From positions 822,134 through 886,133 of the forward strand of contig CATQHQ010000001.1 in NCBI GenBank assembly GCA_958296005.1: 64,000 bases of DNA. The letters run 5' to 3'. The notes beneath the pieces were generated by a model, which did no database searches, had not been told where the DNA came from, and saw only the letters and a list, made by a program, of their open reading frames with translations. The DNA is from Longimicrobiales bacterium (GTDB taxonomy: Bacteria; Gemmatimonadota; Gemmatimonadetes; Longimicrobiales; Gaopeijiaceae). Made by a program: the position numbers and the translations under genes. Below are positions 28,915 to 39,000 of this stretch, piece after piece; the first letter of the stretch is position 1; each line of letters opens with the position of its first letter.

Positions 28915-29679
28915 ATGGGAGCAATTCACGTTGAAGTCACCATCCGAAACCCAGGCGAGAGGTCAAGAAGCTGGGCCGGGCCGTTTCTGGTCGACACGGG
29001 CGCGACCGACTCGATAGTCCCCAGGAGGCACCTGGAGGGCATCGGACTGGAGCCCGTGGAGCGGATGGTGTACGAACTTGCGGACGGTACCCGCGTACCG
29101 ATGGACGTCGGGGTTGCCCAGATCGAGTTCATGGGGAAGCGCATAGGGGGAACGGTCGTGTTCGGCGATGCCGAAGCGGAGCCCCTTCTCGGCGTCACGG
29201 CGCTGGAGTCCATGGGCGTCGTCGTGGACCCCGGCAACCAGCGGCTGACGAAGCTGCCGGCGGTCAGGTTGAAGGCGGCTCAGGCAACTCAGAAACTAGA
29301 CCGGCTTGACGCATACCGCAGGATACTGAAGCTGTTGGCCGACCTAGAACCCTTTGAGTTTCCCATCACTAGCAGCCGAGTCCGAGTATTCGCTTCCGAG
29401 CACGACTACAACGACATAGCAACGCTCCGTGAGGACTACATTTCCCTTTACTGCCAACATCTCGGAGAAAAGGGCTATGTGGAGGTCGGGAACGTGCAAC
29501 GTTCCATTGGCGGCGAGCCGCCGGAGGTGCTGATATATCACGTAACCTCGGTCGGCTACGATGTAGCGGAGCTGAGCTCCGCCACGTGGCGCAAGGTCAA
29601 GACAGGTATGAAGGCCGCGTTGCCTTTCGCAAGAGATCTTGCGTCCATGCTACCTCACCTGCTCGCGGCCACGACGTGA
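28915..29679 (+). CDS. Retropepsin-like (clan AA) aspartic protease with C-terminal winged-helix-like region
   Basis: The 254-residue product has an N-terminal clan AA half-protease: FLVDTGATDSIVP at about residues 25-37 with the catalytic Asp-Thr-Gly, and LLGVTALESMGVVVDP near 91-106, which matches the closing segment of this family. A single domain would work as a homodimer, like retropepsins. Residues from about 130 on resemble DUF2513-type winged-helix proteins (CQHLGEKGYVE, then LIYHVTSVGYDVAEL and ATWRKVK). The gene sits 3 bases after the helicase and 20 before the AlbA_2 gene, so it is an integral operon member. A protease in such a defence locus is unusual; its role is unknown. Confidence 0.75.
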   Translation: MGAIHVEVTIRNPGERSRSWAGPFLVDTGATDSIVPRRHLEGIGLEPVERMVYELADGTRVPMDVGVAQIEFMGKRIGGTVVFGDAEAEPLLGVTALESMGVVVDPGNQRLTKLPAVRLKAAQATQKLDRLDAYRRILKLLADLEPFEFPITSSRVRVFASEHDYNDIATLREDYISLYCQHLGEKGYVEVGNVQRSIGGEPPEVLIYHVTSVGYDVAELSSATWRKVKTGMKAALPFARDLASMLPHLLAATT

Positions 29680-29699
29680 ACGGCGGCAAGGGTAGTCGC

Positions 29700-31442
29700 A
29701 TGAAGTACCCTCCAGAGGAGCTCCTGTCCCGCCTTGAAGCTGGCGAGGATGGGGAATGGGAGTTCAAGGAAGTGCGTTTCGCAGGCGATCGGCTCAAGGG
29801 CCCGAAGCGGAACGACATTGCCGACGAGATGGCGGCCTACGCCAACGGCCAGGGCGGCGTCATGGTCTTCGGAGCAACCGACGAAGGCGGTGTTCAGGGC
29901 ATGACGCGCCCGCAGATGGACGCTTTGGACCGCGTGCTGGTGGAGGGGTGCACGCAGTCGATCGAGCCGCAGATTGGTCTGGGGACATACCGAAGGAAGC
30001 TGGACGAGAAGTTCGTGTTGGTCGGGGCCGTCCCCAAGGGCTACGCCCAGCACGACAGCCCTGGCGGCAGCTACCAGCGGGTGGGCGTCTCGAAGATCAG
30101 GATGAATGGTGACCAGCGATCACGTCTGGCCCAGGAACGGGCCATGTCACCGTTCGCGTGGCTGGACAAGACCGCGGTGCCAGACACGGGGTTCGGGAGC
30201 TTGGACGCGGCGCTGTGGAAGCGCCTTGTGAGCGTGCATGGCATACGGGACCCCGTGGTCGCGCTGGAGAAGATGGGGCTGCTTGCCCGGGACGAGCGGG
30301 GAACCCTCAGGGCGTCCCTAGCCGGCCTGCTGCTGTGCGCCCAAGCGCCCGAAGAGTGGCTCGGCAACGCGTGCGTGACCGCGACCTGCTACCGAGGGTC
30401 GGACCGCGCTTCCATGCAGATTGACGCGGAGACGATTTGCGGCCCGCTGGACAGGCAGATCGGCGCGACGGTCGCCTTCGTCCTCCGCAACATGCGGGTC
30501 GCGGCTCGCAAGGCGCCTGGCAGGGTCGACCTCCCGCAGTACAGCGACAGAGCCATCTTCGAGGCCGTAGTCAACGCGGTCGCGCATCGCGACTACTCAA
30601 TCGCCGAACGCCGGATTCGCGTGTCCGTGTTCGAGGATCGGCTGGAGGTTCAGTCGCCCGGAGCACTGGCCAACGGTCTCAGAATCGACATCATGGACAG
30701 CCAGCAGGCCACGCGGAACGAGGCTTTGGCGTCCGCTCTGGCGCGCATGAACTGCACCGACATTCGAGGCTCCGGCGACCGGCAGTACTTCATGGAGAAG
30801 CGCGGCGACGGCGTCGGCATCATTCGCAGGGAGACGGAGGCGCTCGGTGCCAAGTCCCCGTTCTATGAACTGGCCGGCAACACCGATCTACGGCTCACGA
30901 TCCCCGCCGCGCCTCTTGGATGGACCCCCGGCCACATCGCCTTGACAGTGCGCTCGGCTGGCCGACCCGTTGCCGCGGCCGACATCCTCCTGATCTTCCC
31001 GGACGGCACGTACCGACGGGCCAAGACCAACGTCGAGGGTTCTGCCGGTGCCGACTTGCATTCGACGCACCTGCCCATGACGCTGTTCGCGGCGGCCCCC
31101 GGCTTTGCGGCAAAGGTCGTACGGGCGTGGGTGCCGATGCGGGACAACCTCTCGATCGAGATCGAACTAGCGGAGCTTCACGACGGCGGCTCCGTCATCT
31201 TTCCCGACGGCGCCGGCGAAGTCCCGGGCCTACAGGCAAGGCTAAACCCCGTCCGCGACGCGCACGACAGAACCAGCCTCTACGTCTCCGGCGCCACGAT
31301 CAATCAGGGCGTCGCGCAGCCGGTGCCCTTCGCGCTGGACGAGGAGCTGCACGTGACCGACGCCGTCGGAACCGTCCTTGCGATCCGCATCCCCGAAGTT
31401 CTCACCAGGGCGACGATCGTCGAGTACGAGCCGGCTCAATGA
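29700..31442 (+). CDS. AlbA_2-type putative DNA-binding / ATP-binding protein with extra C-terminal beta-rich region
   Basis: The 580-residue product begins with an AlbA_2 (Schlafen AlbA-like) domain: EWEFKEVRF near residue 20 and AAYANGQGGVMVFGA. A middle GHKL-type ATPase segment follows (EAVVNAVAHRDYS near residue 286, then VFEDRLEVQSPGALANG). From about residue 405 the protein differs from ordinary members and becomes a beta-rich, carboxypeptidase-regulatory-like region (ALTVRSAGRPVAAADILLIF). The ATG at 29700 is chosen for its upstream AAGGG; a GTG at 29676 would overlap the protease stop. AlbA_2 proteins are often regulators or, in Schlafen-like forms, RNA-directed; here it may sense or control the system (inference). 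Confidence 0.78.
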   Translation: MKYPPEELLSRLEAGEDGEWEFKEVRFAGDRLKGPKRNDIADEMAAYANGQGGVMVFGATDEGGVQGMTRPQMDALDRVLVEGCTQSIEPQIGLGTYRRKLDEKFVLVGAVPKGYAQHDSPGGSYQRVGVSKIRMNGDQRSRLAQERAMSPFAWLDKTAVPDTGFGSLDAALWKRLVSVHGIRDPVVALEKMGLLARDERGTLRASLAGLLLCAQAPEEWLGNACVTATCYRGSDRASMQIDAETICGPLDRQIGATVAFVLRNMRVAARKAPGRVDLPQYSDRAIFEAVVNAVAHRDYSIAERRIRVSVFEDRLEVQSPGALANGLRIDIMDSQQATRNEALASALARMNCTDIRGSGDRQYFMEKRGDGVGIIRRETEALGAKSPFYELAGNTDLRLTIPAAPLGWTPGHIALTVRSAGRPVAAADILLIFPDGTYRRAKTNVEGSAGADLHSTHLPMTLFAAAPGFAAKVVRAWVPMRDNLSIEIELAELHDGGSVIFPDGAGEVPGLQARLNPVRDAHDRTSLYVSGATINQGVAQPVPFALDEELHVTDAVGTVLAIRIPEVLTRATIVEYEPAQ

Positions 31443-34342
31443 CCGCCCAGCCCCTCTACGACGTTCTGGAAGCCACCGGCTATCTTGGCGATGGTGGGCC
31501 GGCGCCCGGTGTGTCGCTGGAACAAGACGCCCGCAACGCCCGTCGCAGTCGCAACTTCGAACCTGACGCCATGTGGCGGGGCCGGTCGTCGCTCACGGTC
31601 TACTTCAAGTACGAGCCGAGCTCCCCGTCCGAAGACACGGTAGCCGAGTGGCGGCGGGAGGTGTGGAACGAAGGCACCGCGCCCCTGCTGTGGGTGACCT
31701 GCCCGGACAAGACCGACATCTACAACGGCTTTGCCAAGCCGAAAGGGTCGGGTGACGCAGCAGCCCACCGGATACGGACCTTCAGGCAGACCGCCAGCGC
31801 CCTTGATGCCCTCAACCTCGCAGCTGGGCGCTTGGCGATGGAGACCGACCGGTTCTGGCAACACTCGATGGCGCGGAAGGTCAACCGGCGCACCAGCGTC
31901 GACCGCTTGCTGCTACATGACATCGCCCGCCTGGAGCGAGACCTGTTAAGCGCCGGCATGGCTCGATCCGATGCCCAGGGATTGATCGGCCGCTCGATCT
32001 TCGCTCAGTACTTGGTCGACCGCGGGATCGTCACGAAGGACTTTCTCGCGAAATTGGCAGACCGCTCGGCGCTCTCCCAAGTCCTGCGCGAAAGAGCTAT
32101 GGCGGAACGCCTGTTCGACTGGCTCCGAGAAGTCTTCAACGGGGACATGTTTCCAGACCACAGCACCCTCGAGGAAACGCCGCATCTTCGCCGAGTGGCC
32201 AACTTTCTCGACGCGACGGACCCCGACACTGGTCAGATGACGCTGTTTCCGTACCAGTTCGAGATCATCCCTGTCGAGCTCATCAGTTCCATCTACGAGC
32301 AGTTTGTCCGGTCGGACGCGAGTGCTAGCAAAAGGGACGTGCACTACACCCGGCTGTCGCTGGTTTCGTTTGTCCTCGACGAGGTCATGAACGAGTGCCG
32401 GGGCACCGAGACAGTACTCGATCTGACGTGCGGCTCCGGCGTGTTTCTGGTCGAGGCATTGCGCAGGTTAGTACGAAAGCGGGCAGGTGACCGACCAGTG
32501 AGCCGGGCACTGATTCGCAAGGCTCTCTATGAGCAGGTTTTCGGGTCAGACCAAAGCGAAGCGGCGCTGCGAGTGGCGGCGTTCAGCCTCTACTTGACAG
32601 CGCTGGAACTTGATCCGGATCCCGAGCCCCCCAGCGCCCTTACGTTCAAGCCGTTGATCGGGCGCACCCTGTTCGCGGGCGACATCTGGGCGAAGAGGGC
32701 TGCCTTGGACGAACATGTTCCCGCACGCAAGTTTGACGTAATCGTCGGCAACCCGCCTTGGAGCTATTCCGGGCCGGAGTTGCAAGAACGCCGCAGGCGG
32801 ACGGGAATGGGCGGCTCGCGGGGGGCGAGCCTGGACTTCGTGCATCGAGCCATGGACTACGCGTCGGAGCGCACCCGCTTCGGCTTGGTGCTCGGGGCGC
32901 CCCATTTCTTCGGACGGAACCCCAACACTAGGCGAACACTGCGGCAACTCATGAAGACGCTAGCCCCGGTCACGCTGGTGAACTGTTCCAACTTGCGGGA
33001 CTGGCTGTTCAAGCCCAAGATGCCCACCCTAGTGCTATTCGCCCATCAAAGGAAGATGGTCGGCGATGCGAACGTGATCGCGACGTATCAAGTTCCGTGG
33101 ACAGCCGCCGGGAAGAAGAGCCACACCTTTCAGATCGGTCCCAGCGATCTCGCAACGATCCCTTTGGACTACTGGCTTAACAGGCCCGACTCCCTGAAGG
33201 CGGTGCTGTTCGGTAGCCGCTACGATGCGGATTTCCTGAAGCGACTCGTCAAGCGGTGCCAGCCGCTGGAGGCCGTGCTGGACCACTTCGGTACAAAATT
33301 GTCCACGGGCTTGACGCGCAGCAAGTCCGGCGGGAAAGACGCAACGTTTCTGCACGACCTCCCCTTCCTGAAAGCTGCGAGTGGGTTTGCACCCTACTGC
33401 GTACCGACCGACTTGGCGCTGTTTCGAAGCCCATCGGCCAAGCGTCCGCGAATTCGTTCCATATATGTCGCGCCGCTGCTCCTAGTAAAGGAATCGCTAA
33501 CGGCTAAACACGGCGGGCGAGTGGCTGCGGCCGTGGCCACCACGGATACGGTATTCACGAAGGCGTTCTATGGTGCCACCTTCGGTTGGGCGCATCGCGA
33601 CGCGGCTTGGCTGGTGGCGGGAATCCTCGGGTCCTCGCTGGTGTCGTGGTTCTTCCTAATGACCGCAGCTGACTACGGACTCGGACGCAATCGCGTCAAG
33701 CTTGCCGATGTGAACCGATTGCCGGTTCCAGATTTTGACGAATCACTGAAGTCCGAGCCTGGGCGACGGGTCATCGAGCTGGCTCAAGCCGGCGGCCCTT
33801 TCGCGGAAGACGAGTGGTGTCTGCTGGACGAGGCGGTACTGGACCTCTACAGCTTACACGCGGACGACCGCATCGCCGTGCGGGACGGACTTACCCGTGC
33901 GGGATGGCAGTGGAAGGAGGGCAAAGGGCAGTCCATGACTGCTGCCGGTCCAGCCGTGCACGTGAGCGAGTACGCCCGCGTGTTCATGTCGGTCATATAC
34001 AGGTTGCAAAGGGCCAGCAAGAAGAACCACATCAGAGCCGAGGTCTACGACCTGCCGGAAGGCGAGGCGGTGCGCGTGGTTAGGTTCGTCCTGAATCCCG
34101 GACACCGACCGCCGACACTAGAGATGGTGCCGAGCAGTGGACTCCAGGAACTGCTCGGCCAGATCGGCGACGCTGTGAATGTGTCTCTAGCCGATCTCGC
34201 AGGGCTACACGAAGTTCAGCGGTACGGTCATGAGGAGATCGTGGTCGTGAAGCCCGCAGCTCTGCGACACTGGCTGGGCGTCTGTGCGCTGCGTGACGCG
34301 GGACGGGCGGTTGCGGACAGCATGGGAGGATGGCGGCCATGA
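31439..34342 (+). CDS. Large N6-adenine DNA methyltransferase (Eco57I/DrmMI-like)
   Basis: The 967-residue product starts at an ATG in an ATGA overlap with the AlbA_2 gene. Motif I (SAM binding) is DLTCGSGVFLVEALRRL near residue 328 and motif IV is VGNPPWSY near residue 438, the NPPY-type catalytic loop of gamma-class N6-adenine methyltransferases. The helical N-terminal 250 residues and long C-terminal target-recognition region match the BREX/DISARM/type IIG-size class. No separate nuclease motif was noticed in it. It probably marks host DNA as self; the recognition site is unknown. Confidence 0.85.
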   Translation: MTAQPLYDVLEATGYLGDGGPAPGVSLEQDARNARRSRNFEPDAMWRGRSSLTVYFKYEPSSPSEDTVAEWRREVWNEGTAPLLWVTCPDKTDIYNGFAKPKGSGDAAAHRIRTFRQTASALDALNLAAGRLAMETDRFWQHSMARKVNRRTSVDRLLLHDIARLERDLLSAGMARSDAQGLIGRSIFAQYLVDRGIVTKDFLAKLADRSALSQVLRERAMAERLFDWLREVFNGDMFPDHSTLEETPHLRRVANFLDATDPDTGQMTLFPYQFEIIPVELISSIYEQFVRSDASASKRDVHYTRLSLVSFVLDEVMNECRGTETVLDLTCGSGVFLVEALRRLVRKRAGDRPVSRALIRKALYEQVFGSDQSEAALRVAAFSLYLTALELDPDPEPPSALTFKPLIGRTLFAGDIWAKRAALDEHVPARKFDVIVGNPPWSYSGPELQERRRRTGMGGSRGASLDFVHRAMDYASERTRFGLVLGAPHFFGRNPNTRRTLRQLMKTLAPVTLVNCSNLRDWLFKPKMPTLVLFAHQRKMVGDANVIATYQVPWTAAGKKSHTFQIGPSDLATIPLDYWLNRPDSLKAVLFGSRYDADFLKRLVKRCQPLEAVLDHFGTKLSTGLTRSKSGGKDATFLHDLPFLKAASGFAPYCVPTDLALFRSPSAKRPRIRSIYVAPLLLVKESLTAKHGGRVAAAVATTDTVFTKAFYGATFGWAHRDAAWLVAGILGSSLVSWFFLMTAADYGLGRNRVKLADVNRLPVPDFDESLKSEPGRRVIELAQAGGPFAEDEWCLLDEAVLDLYSLHADDRIAVRDGLTRAGWQWKEGKGQSMTAAGPAVHVSEYARVFMSVIYRLQRASKKNHIRAEVYDLPEGEAVRVVRFVLNPGHRPPTLEMVPSSGLQELLGQIGDAVNVSLADLAGLHEVQRYGHEEIVVVKPAALRHWLGVCALRDAGRAVADSMGGWRP

Positions 34343-34989
34343 TGCTTGAACCGTTCGACGGTGATGCGGGCCACAACGGTGTCGTCAGCCTGGAAACGGA
34401 TGCGACGGTACACGTCCTGAGCACCATCCACAATGGCTGGCGCATTGCAGCAGCCCATTCCGAATTCTCCGGGTTGGCCTATGAGCTCGCAATGACGCAC
34501 CGCCTCGTAAAGGGAATGCGCCAAGCGGCCGATTCGTCCGGCCCGGCACTACCAATGAGGGTCCTTACGGGTACGGAAGTCCACAACGAGTCAGGAGCAG
34601 TGGGACTCACGGACATTTCAATAATCTTCGACTCGTTTTCTGGCCATGATCCCCATGTGGTCATCGAGTGCAAACGCATATCCGGCAACGCCGCGAACCT
34701 ATGTCGGCTGTACGTGACAGAGGGGATCGACCGCTTTAAGAGTGGAAAGAAGTACGGAGTGAATCACAACACGGGCTTCATGGTTGGTTATACTATCCAT
34801 GGCCCCACGTCCGACGCTGTGGCTGGAATCAACAGATACTTGGGAAGGCATGATCGCTGCGATGACCGCTTAATGCCCTCTTGCTTGATCACCGACTCTT
34901 GGGCACGGCTGAGCAAACACGCCCGTCCAGATCGTGGGCCGGTGGAGCTGCATCATGCGTTTCTGATAGTTCCGGAGGCGGCGACATGA
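34339..34989 (+). CDS. Small PD-(D/E)XK nuclease-like protein
   Basis: The 216-residue product starts at ATG 34339, which makes an ATGA overlap with the methyltransferase stop and is nine bases from GGGAGG; an ATG at 34330 is too close to that site. The central region GLTDISIIFDSFSG followed by VVIECKRISGN gives Asp near residue 93 and Glu-x-Lys near 109, spaced as in restriction-endonuclease-like folds. It may be the cleaving partner of the upstream methyltransferase. The rest of the protein matches nothing I recognise. The nuclease call rests on one motif pattern and should be treated as tentative. Confidence 0.55.
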   Translation: MMLEPFDGDAGHNGVVSLETDATVHVLSTIHNGWRIAAAHSEFSGLAYELAMTHRLVKGMRQAADSSGPALPMRVLTGTEVHNESGAVGLTDISIIFDSFSGHDPHVVIECKRISGNAANLCRLYVTEGIDRFKSGKKYGVNHNTGFMVGYTIHGPTSDAVAGINRYLGRHDRCDDRLMPSCLITDSWARLSKHARPDRGPVELHHAFLIVPEAAT

Positions 34990-35056
34990 AGTACTCCCGG
35001 ACGAATTCCTGTTTCGTCTCTAAAACGAGCGAGAAGCACGGGAAGGAGCATAGGCA

Positions 35057-36067
35057 ATGGATGTAATTTCCCAAGTGCTCGGGGTTGACAAACTCCGGGA
35101 GTATGCTACCAGTGCCGTTGGAGCGATTCTTGGCCCGATGTTTTGGCTCCGGCGTGCAAAATACAAAGCCGATGCTACGCGGATTGAGGCCAGGGCCAAG
35201 GCTGACGGACTGCGAACCAAGGCGTCCGGCGTGGCAGATGCTCTTGGGATCCTCGGTAGTGCTCAAGCCCACATGTCACGGCACCGATCACCTGGAACCG
35301 AGGTTGGCAGTAGTGCAATAGAGATTAGCATGGATGAAATAGTACAACGGATTGAATTTCGAGATAGGAAACAACTAGCTAACATTACCTCTGTCTTCAA
35401 CGATGCAGCGGAACAGCTTGAAGGAAAAACTGTGCCAGATCACGATCCTGATCACGACTGGGTTAAGTGTTTCACTGAGTTCGTACAAGATGTATCGTCA
35501 ACAGACTTGAAGCAGATATGGAGTAGACTTCTTGCCGGTGAAATCAAAAAACCGGGAAGCAGCTCCCTACGTACACTCCATGCGCTCAGGCTAATGTCAA
35601 CAGTAGACGCGAAATATTTTGCCAAAGTCAGTTCTTTGGTCACGGACCATTTCATATTCTACAAATCAAATTGGCACCGGCACTACGGAGACGTGCATTC
35701 ATACTTCCTTCGGCTTAGCGAGTGTGGCCTGCTACAGACTGAGCCATTGACCAAGACATTGAGGGAGTCGCCGACCCACCTACGATCCACCCACGCGATC
35801 CTTAAGATTCAGCGTAAAGGCAATCCGCTCGCACGCTTATATTCACCGTTGGTTATACCCATAATCACTCTTACATCCGCTGGAGTCGAGCTATATAGAG
35901 TTACGGAAAGCGAATTGGATGACGCGCATATGCAATCACTAGCTCTGCACTGCAAGAGAAAATATCACCGCCTGTTGAAAGCCCAAGTTACGGAAGACCA
36001 ATCTGCTGACGCGATCCCGGACACTGCCTACGTTGAAATCCCGCCTCTTGGTCGCTCCATGCCGTGA
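35057..36067 (+). CDS. DUF2806 domain protein
   Basis: The 336-residue product starts at an ATG nine bases after AAGGAG. The middle section (VKCFTEFVQDVSSTDLKQIW, then RLLAGEIKKPGSSSLRTL) is the conserved core of DUF2806, a family of unknown function found in defence-rich regions. The N-terminus has a short hydrophobic stretch (ATSAVGAILGPMFWL) that might touch the membrane. The gene is visibly more AT-rich than its neighbours, which suggests separate acquisition. It ends in a GTGA overlap with the DUF1156 methyltransferase, so it is built into the operon. Confidence 0.7.
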   Translation: MDVISQVLGVDKLREYATSAVGAILGPMFWLRRAKYKADATRIEARAKADGLRTKASGVADALGILGSAQAHMSRHRSPGTEVGSSAIEISMDEIVQRIEFRDRKQLANITSVFNDAAEQLEGKTVPDHDPDHDWVKCFTEFVQDVSSTDLKQIWSRLLAGEIKKPGSSSLRTLHALRLMSTVDAKYFAKVSSLVTDHFIFYKSNWHRHYGDVHSYFLRLSECGLLQTEPLTKTLRESPTHLRSTHAILKIQRKGNPLARLYSPLVIPIITLTSAGVELYRVTESELDDAHMQSLALHCKRKYHRLLKAQVTEDQSADAIPDTAYVEIPPLGRSMP

Positions 36068-39000
36068 GTGATCCTCGGGGAAACCGTACGACTAATCGGC
36101 GCATCGCCGACTTAGTCCTGCCGCTCCGCCAAGTCTCGCTCGACTCGGTGCACGAGAAGAACGTGCGACACGGGCACATCTCGACGCTCCACATATGGCC
36201 GGCGCGGCGGCCGCTCGCGGCGAGCCGGGCAGTTTTGCTGCTGACGCTGCTGAAGGACAGCGGGAGTCACGACAAGCGGGCTGCAGTGTTGCGGCGGATG
36301 GCTGGGCATCTAGTCGAGGTGGACGACGGCCGGGGGAAGACCAAGGAGGAGACGAGAGGGGGCATCTGCAAGTGGGGTCGGGAGGACGGCCCTGCGGTGG
36401 ACGCCTTTCGGGCAGAGGTGCTGGAGGGGACGGGTGGACGTGTCCCGCGACTGTTGGACCCGTTTGCGGGCGGCGGGGCGATTCCGCTTGAGGGGATGCG
36501 GCTCGGGGCCGAGGTGGTGGCTTCGGAGCTGAGTCCGACGGCGTGGTTCGTGCTAAGGTGCGCGTTGCACTATCCGCATCTGGTGGTGGGAAAGAGGTTA
36601 CCGTTGCCGGCGTTTTCCCTTGCGGACCGAGACTTCGTCGAGGCGTTCTTGAAGGCGCGGGGGCTCAAGGGCGCGAAACTCCGTGCCAGGGTGGACACCG
36701 TCTGGCGACCGGCCAATGGTGCGCCGAAAGAAGCGTCTTTGCCGGTGATACCATCGACTGCGTCGGAGGTGGAGTTGGCATGGCATGTTCGGGCGTGGGC
36801 GCGTCGTGTGGCGGACCGAGTGCGGTCGGAGGTGACAGGTCGGTATCCGACGTACGCGGAGTTCGAGCCGGTGACCAAGGCTAGGCCGGGGGCAGAGATT
36901 CGGGGCGAAGGACCGGTCGAGGACTGGCGACGGCCTGCCCGTGTGCTTGATCCCACCATGACTGCCCGAGGTGCAGTAGCGGGGCTCAACGAGGAGTTCG
37001 ATTCGAAATACCTGAAGGACGGGAGCAATCCGCGCTGGGTCGCGAAGCCGGTAGTGGCGTATCTGTGGACGCGCACGGCGACATGTAGCGACTGCCGGTA
37101 CGAGGTGCCGTTGCTCAAGACGCGCTGGCTGTGCAAGAAAGGCAAGAAGCGGGCTTGGCTGGGGGCGGAGATACGGGCCGACGGAACCTTTGGGGTGTTT
37201 GGTACGGGTGGTGCCGTGTCGGCGACGCAGGCGGGGCAACGCACGGGCGTTGGGATCGGGGAGACGGGAGACGAAACCAACGCGGGCATGGGCACGATGA
37301 GCCGGACCGGCGCAACCTGTCCGAGTTGCAGTTCGGTGTTGACGATGGCTGACCTCCGGCGAGAGGGGCGTGCCGGACGCCTGGGCGCGACGATGACGGC
37401 GGTCGTGGTGGACGGCCAACGGGGCAAGGAGTACCGCTCGCCGACGCCGGAGGAGGTCAAAGCGGCAGACGTCGGCGACGAGGACCTTCAGAGAGTGTGG
37501 GCGGACATCCCCTTTGGGTTGCCGAACGAGGCTACGCCAATGGAGGGTAGCCTGGGCATCCGAACGACTCGCTACGGCTTCACCACATGGCGCAGCCTCT
37601 TCACCAACCGCCAGCTCCTGGCGTTGGGCTTGTTCGTCCGCCAAATCCGCAAATGCCGCGACGAGCTGGCGGACTATCCCGATGAATGGCAAGAAGCCAT
37701 CGTCGTCTACCTCGCCTGCACCCTGAGCAAGTTCACGGACTACAGCAGTTCGCTGTGCTCATGGCACAAGAACCTCGAAGCACTCCGTCAAACCTTCGCT
37801 CGCTTCGCCCTTCCCATGGTCTGGGACTTCTGCGAAGTCAATCCCCTTTCGGCAAGAACTGGTGGGTTCGCGGCCATGACCGAATGGCTGGCCCGCTCAA
37901 TCGTGCGAGCCGAGTCTGCCGTGTCCGCCGCCCCTCCTCCCACGATCCTGCGCCGAAGCGCCATCGACTGCCAGGGCTCGGCCGAGTACGACGTCATCTG
38001 CACCGACCCGCCGTACTACGACGCGATCCCCTACTCGGACCTGATGGACTTCTTTCACGTCTGGCTCCGGCGTGTCCTGCACGGGCTGTCCCCGGAGATC
38101 GACGATGTGTTCTCGGAGCCTCTCGGCCCGAAGTGGAACCGGGAAACCAACAACGGCGAGCTTATTGACGACGCCAGCCGCTTCGGCGGCGACAGACAGG
38201 CTTCAAAGAAGAACTACGAAGATGGCATGTTCCGGGCCTTCAACCGGTTCTACGAGGCGCTGAGGGAGGACGGCCGGCTGGTCCTGGTCTTCGCCAACAA
38301 GTCGCCTGCCGCCTGGGAGACGCTCGTTTCGGCACTGATCCGCGCCGGGTTCGTCGTGACCGCTTCCTGGCCCATCCAAACGGAGATGCAGACCCGGCAG
38401 CGCTCCATGTCCTCCGCGGCCTTGTCATCTTCCATCTGGATCGTCTGCCGCAAGCGGCCCGCCCGAACCAAGCCCGGCTGGGACCACAAGGTCCTCGCCG
38501 AGATGGAGGCGAAGATCACGCAGCGGCTCCGGGACTTCTGGGACGCCGGCATCCGCGGTCCCGACTTCGTATGGTCGGCCACGGGCCCGGCGCTCGAAGC
38601 CTTCAGCAAGCACCCGGTGGTCAAGCTGGCCGACGCGCCCGGCGAACGCTTGACCGTCGCCGAGTTCCTTCGGCACGTGCGGCGCATGGTTGTCGGCTTC
38701 GTGGTCAACCGGCTACTGAAGAGGGAGGGTGGGGCGACCGACGACCTGGACGACGTGACCACCTACTATCTGCTCCACCGCAACGACTTCAGGCTGGAGA
38801 AGGCACCGGCGGGCGCGTGCATCTTGTACGCGCTGTCGTGCAACTTGGCGGACTCGGAACTGGCCGGACGCCTGGACCTGCTCGCGCGAGGCGGCAGGGG
38901 CGGGGACGACGGCGGCTCGGGCGCCGACGTCCGCCTCAGGCCCTGGAACCTGCGCAAGGGCCGCAAACTTGGCGAGCCGAGCGCCGACGGAAGGCCACCG

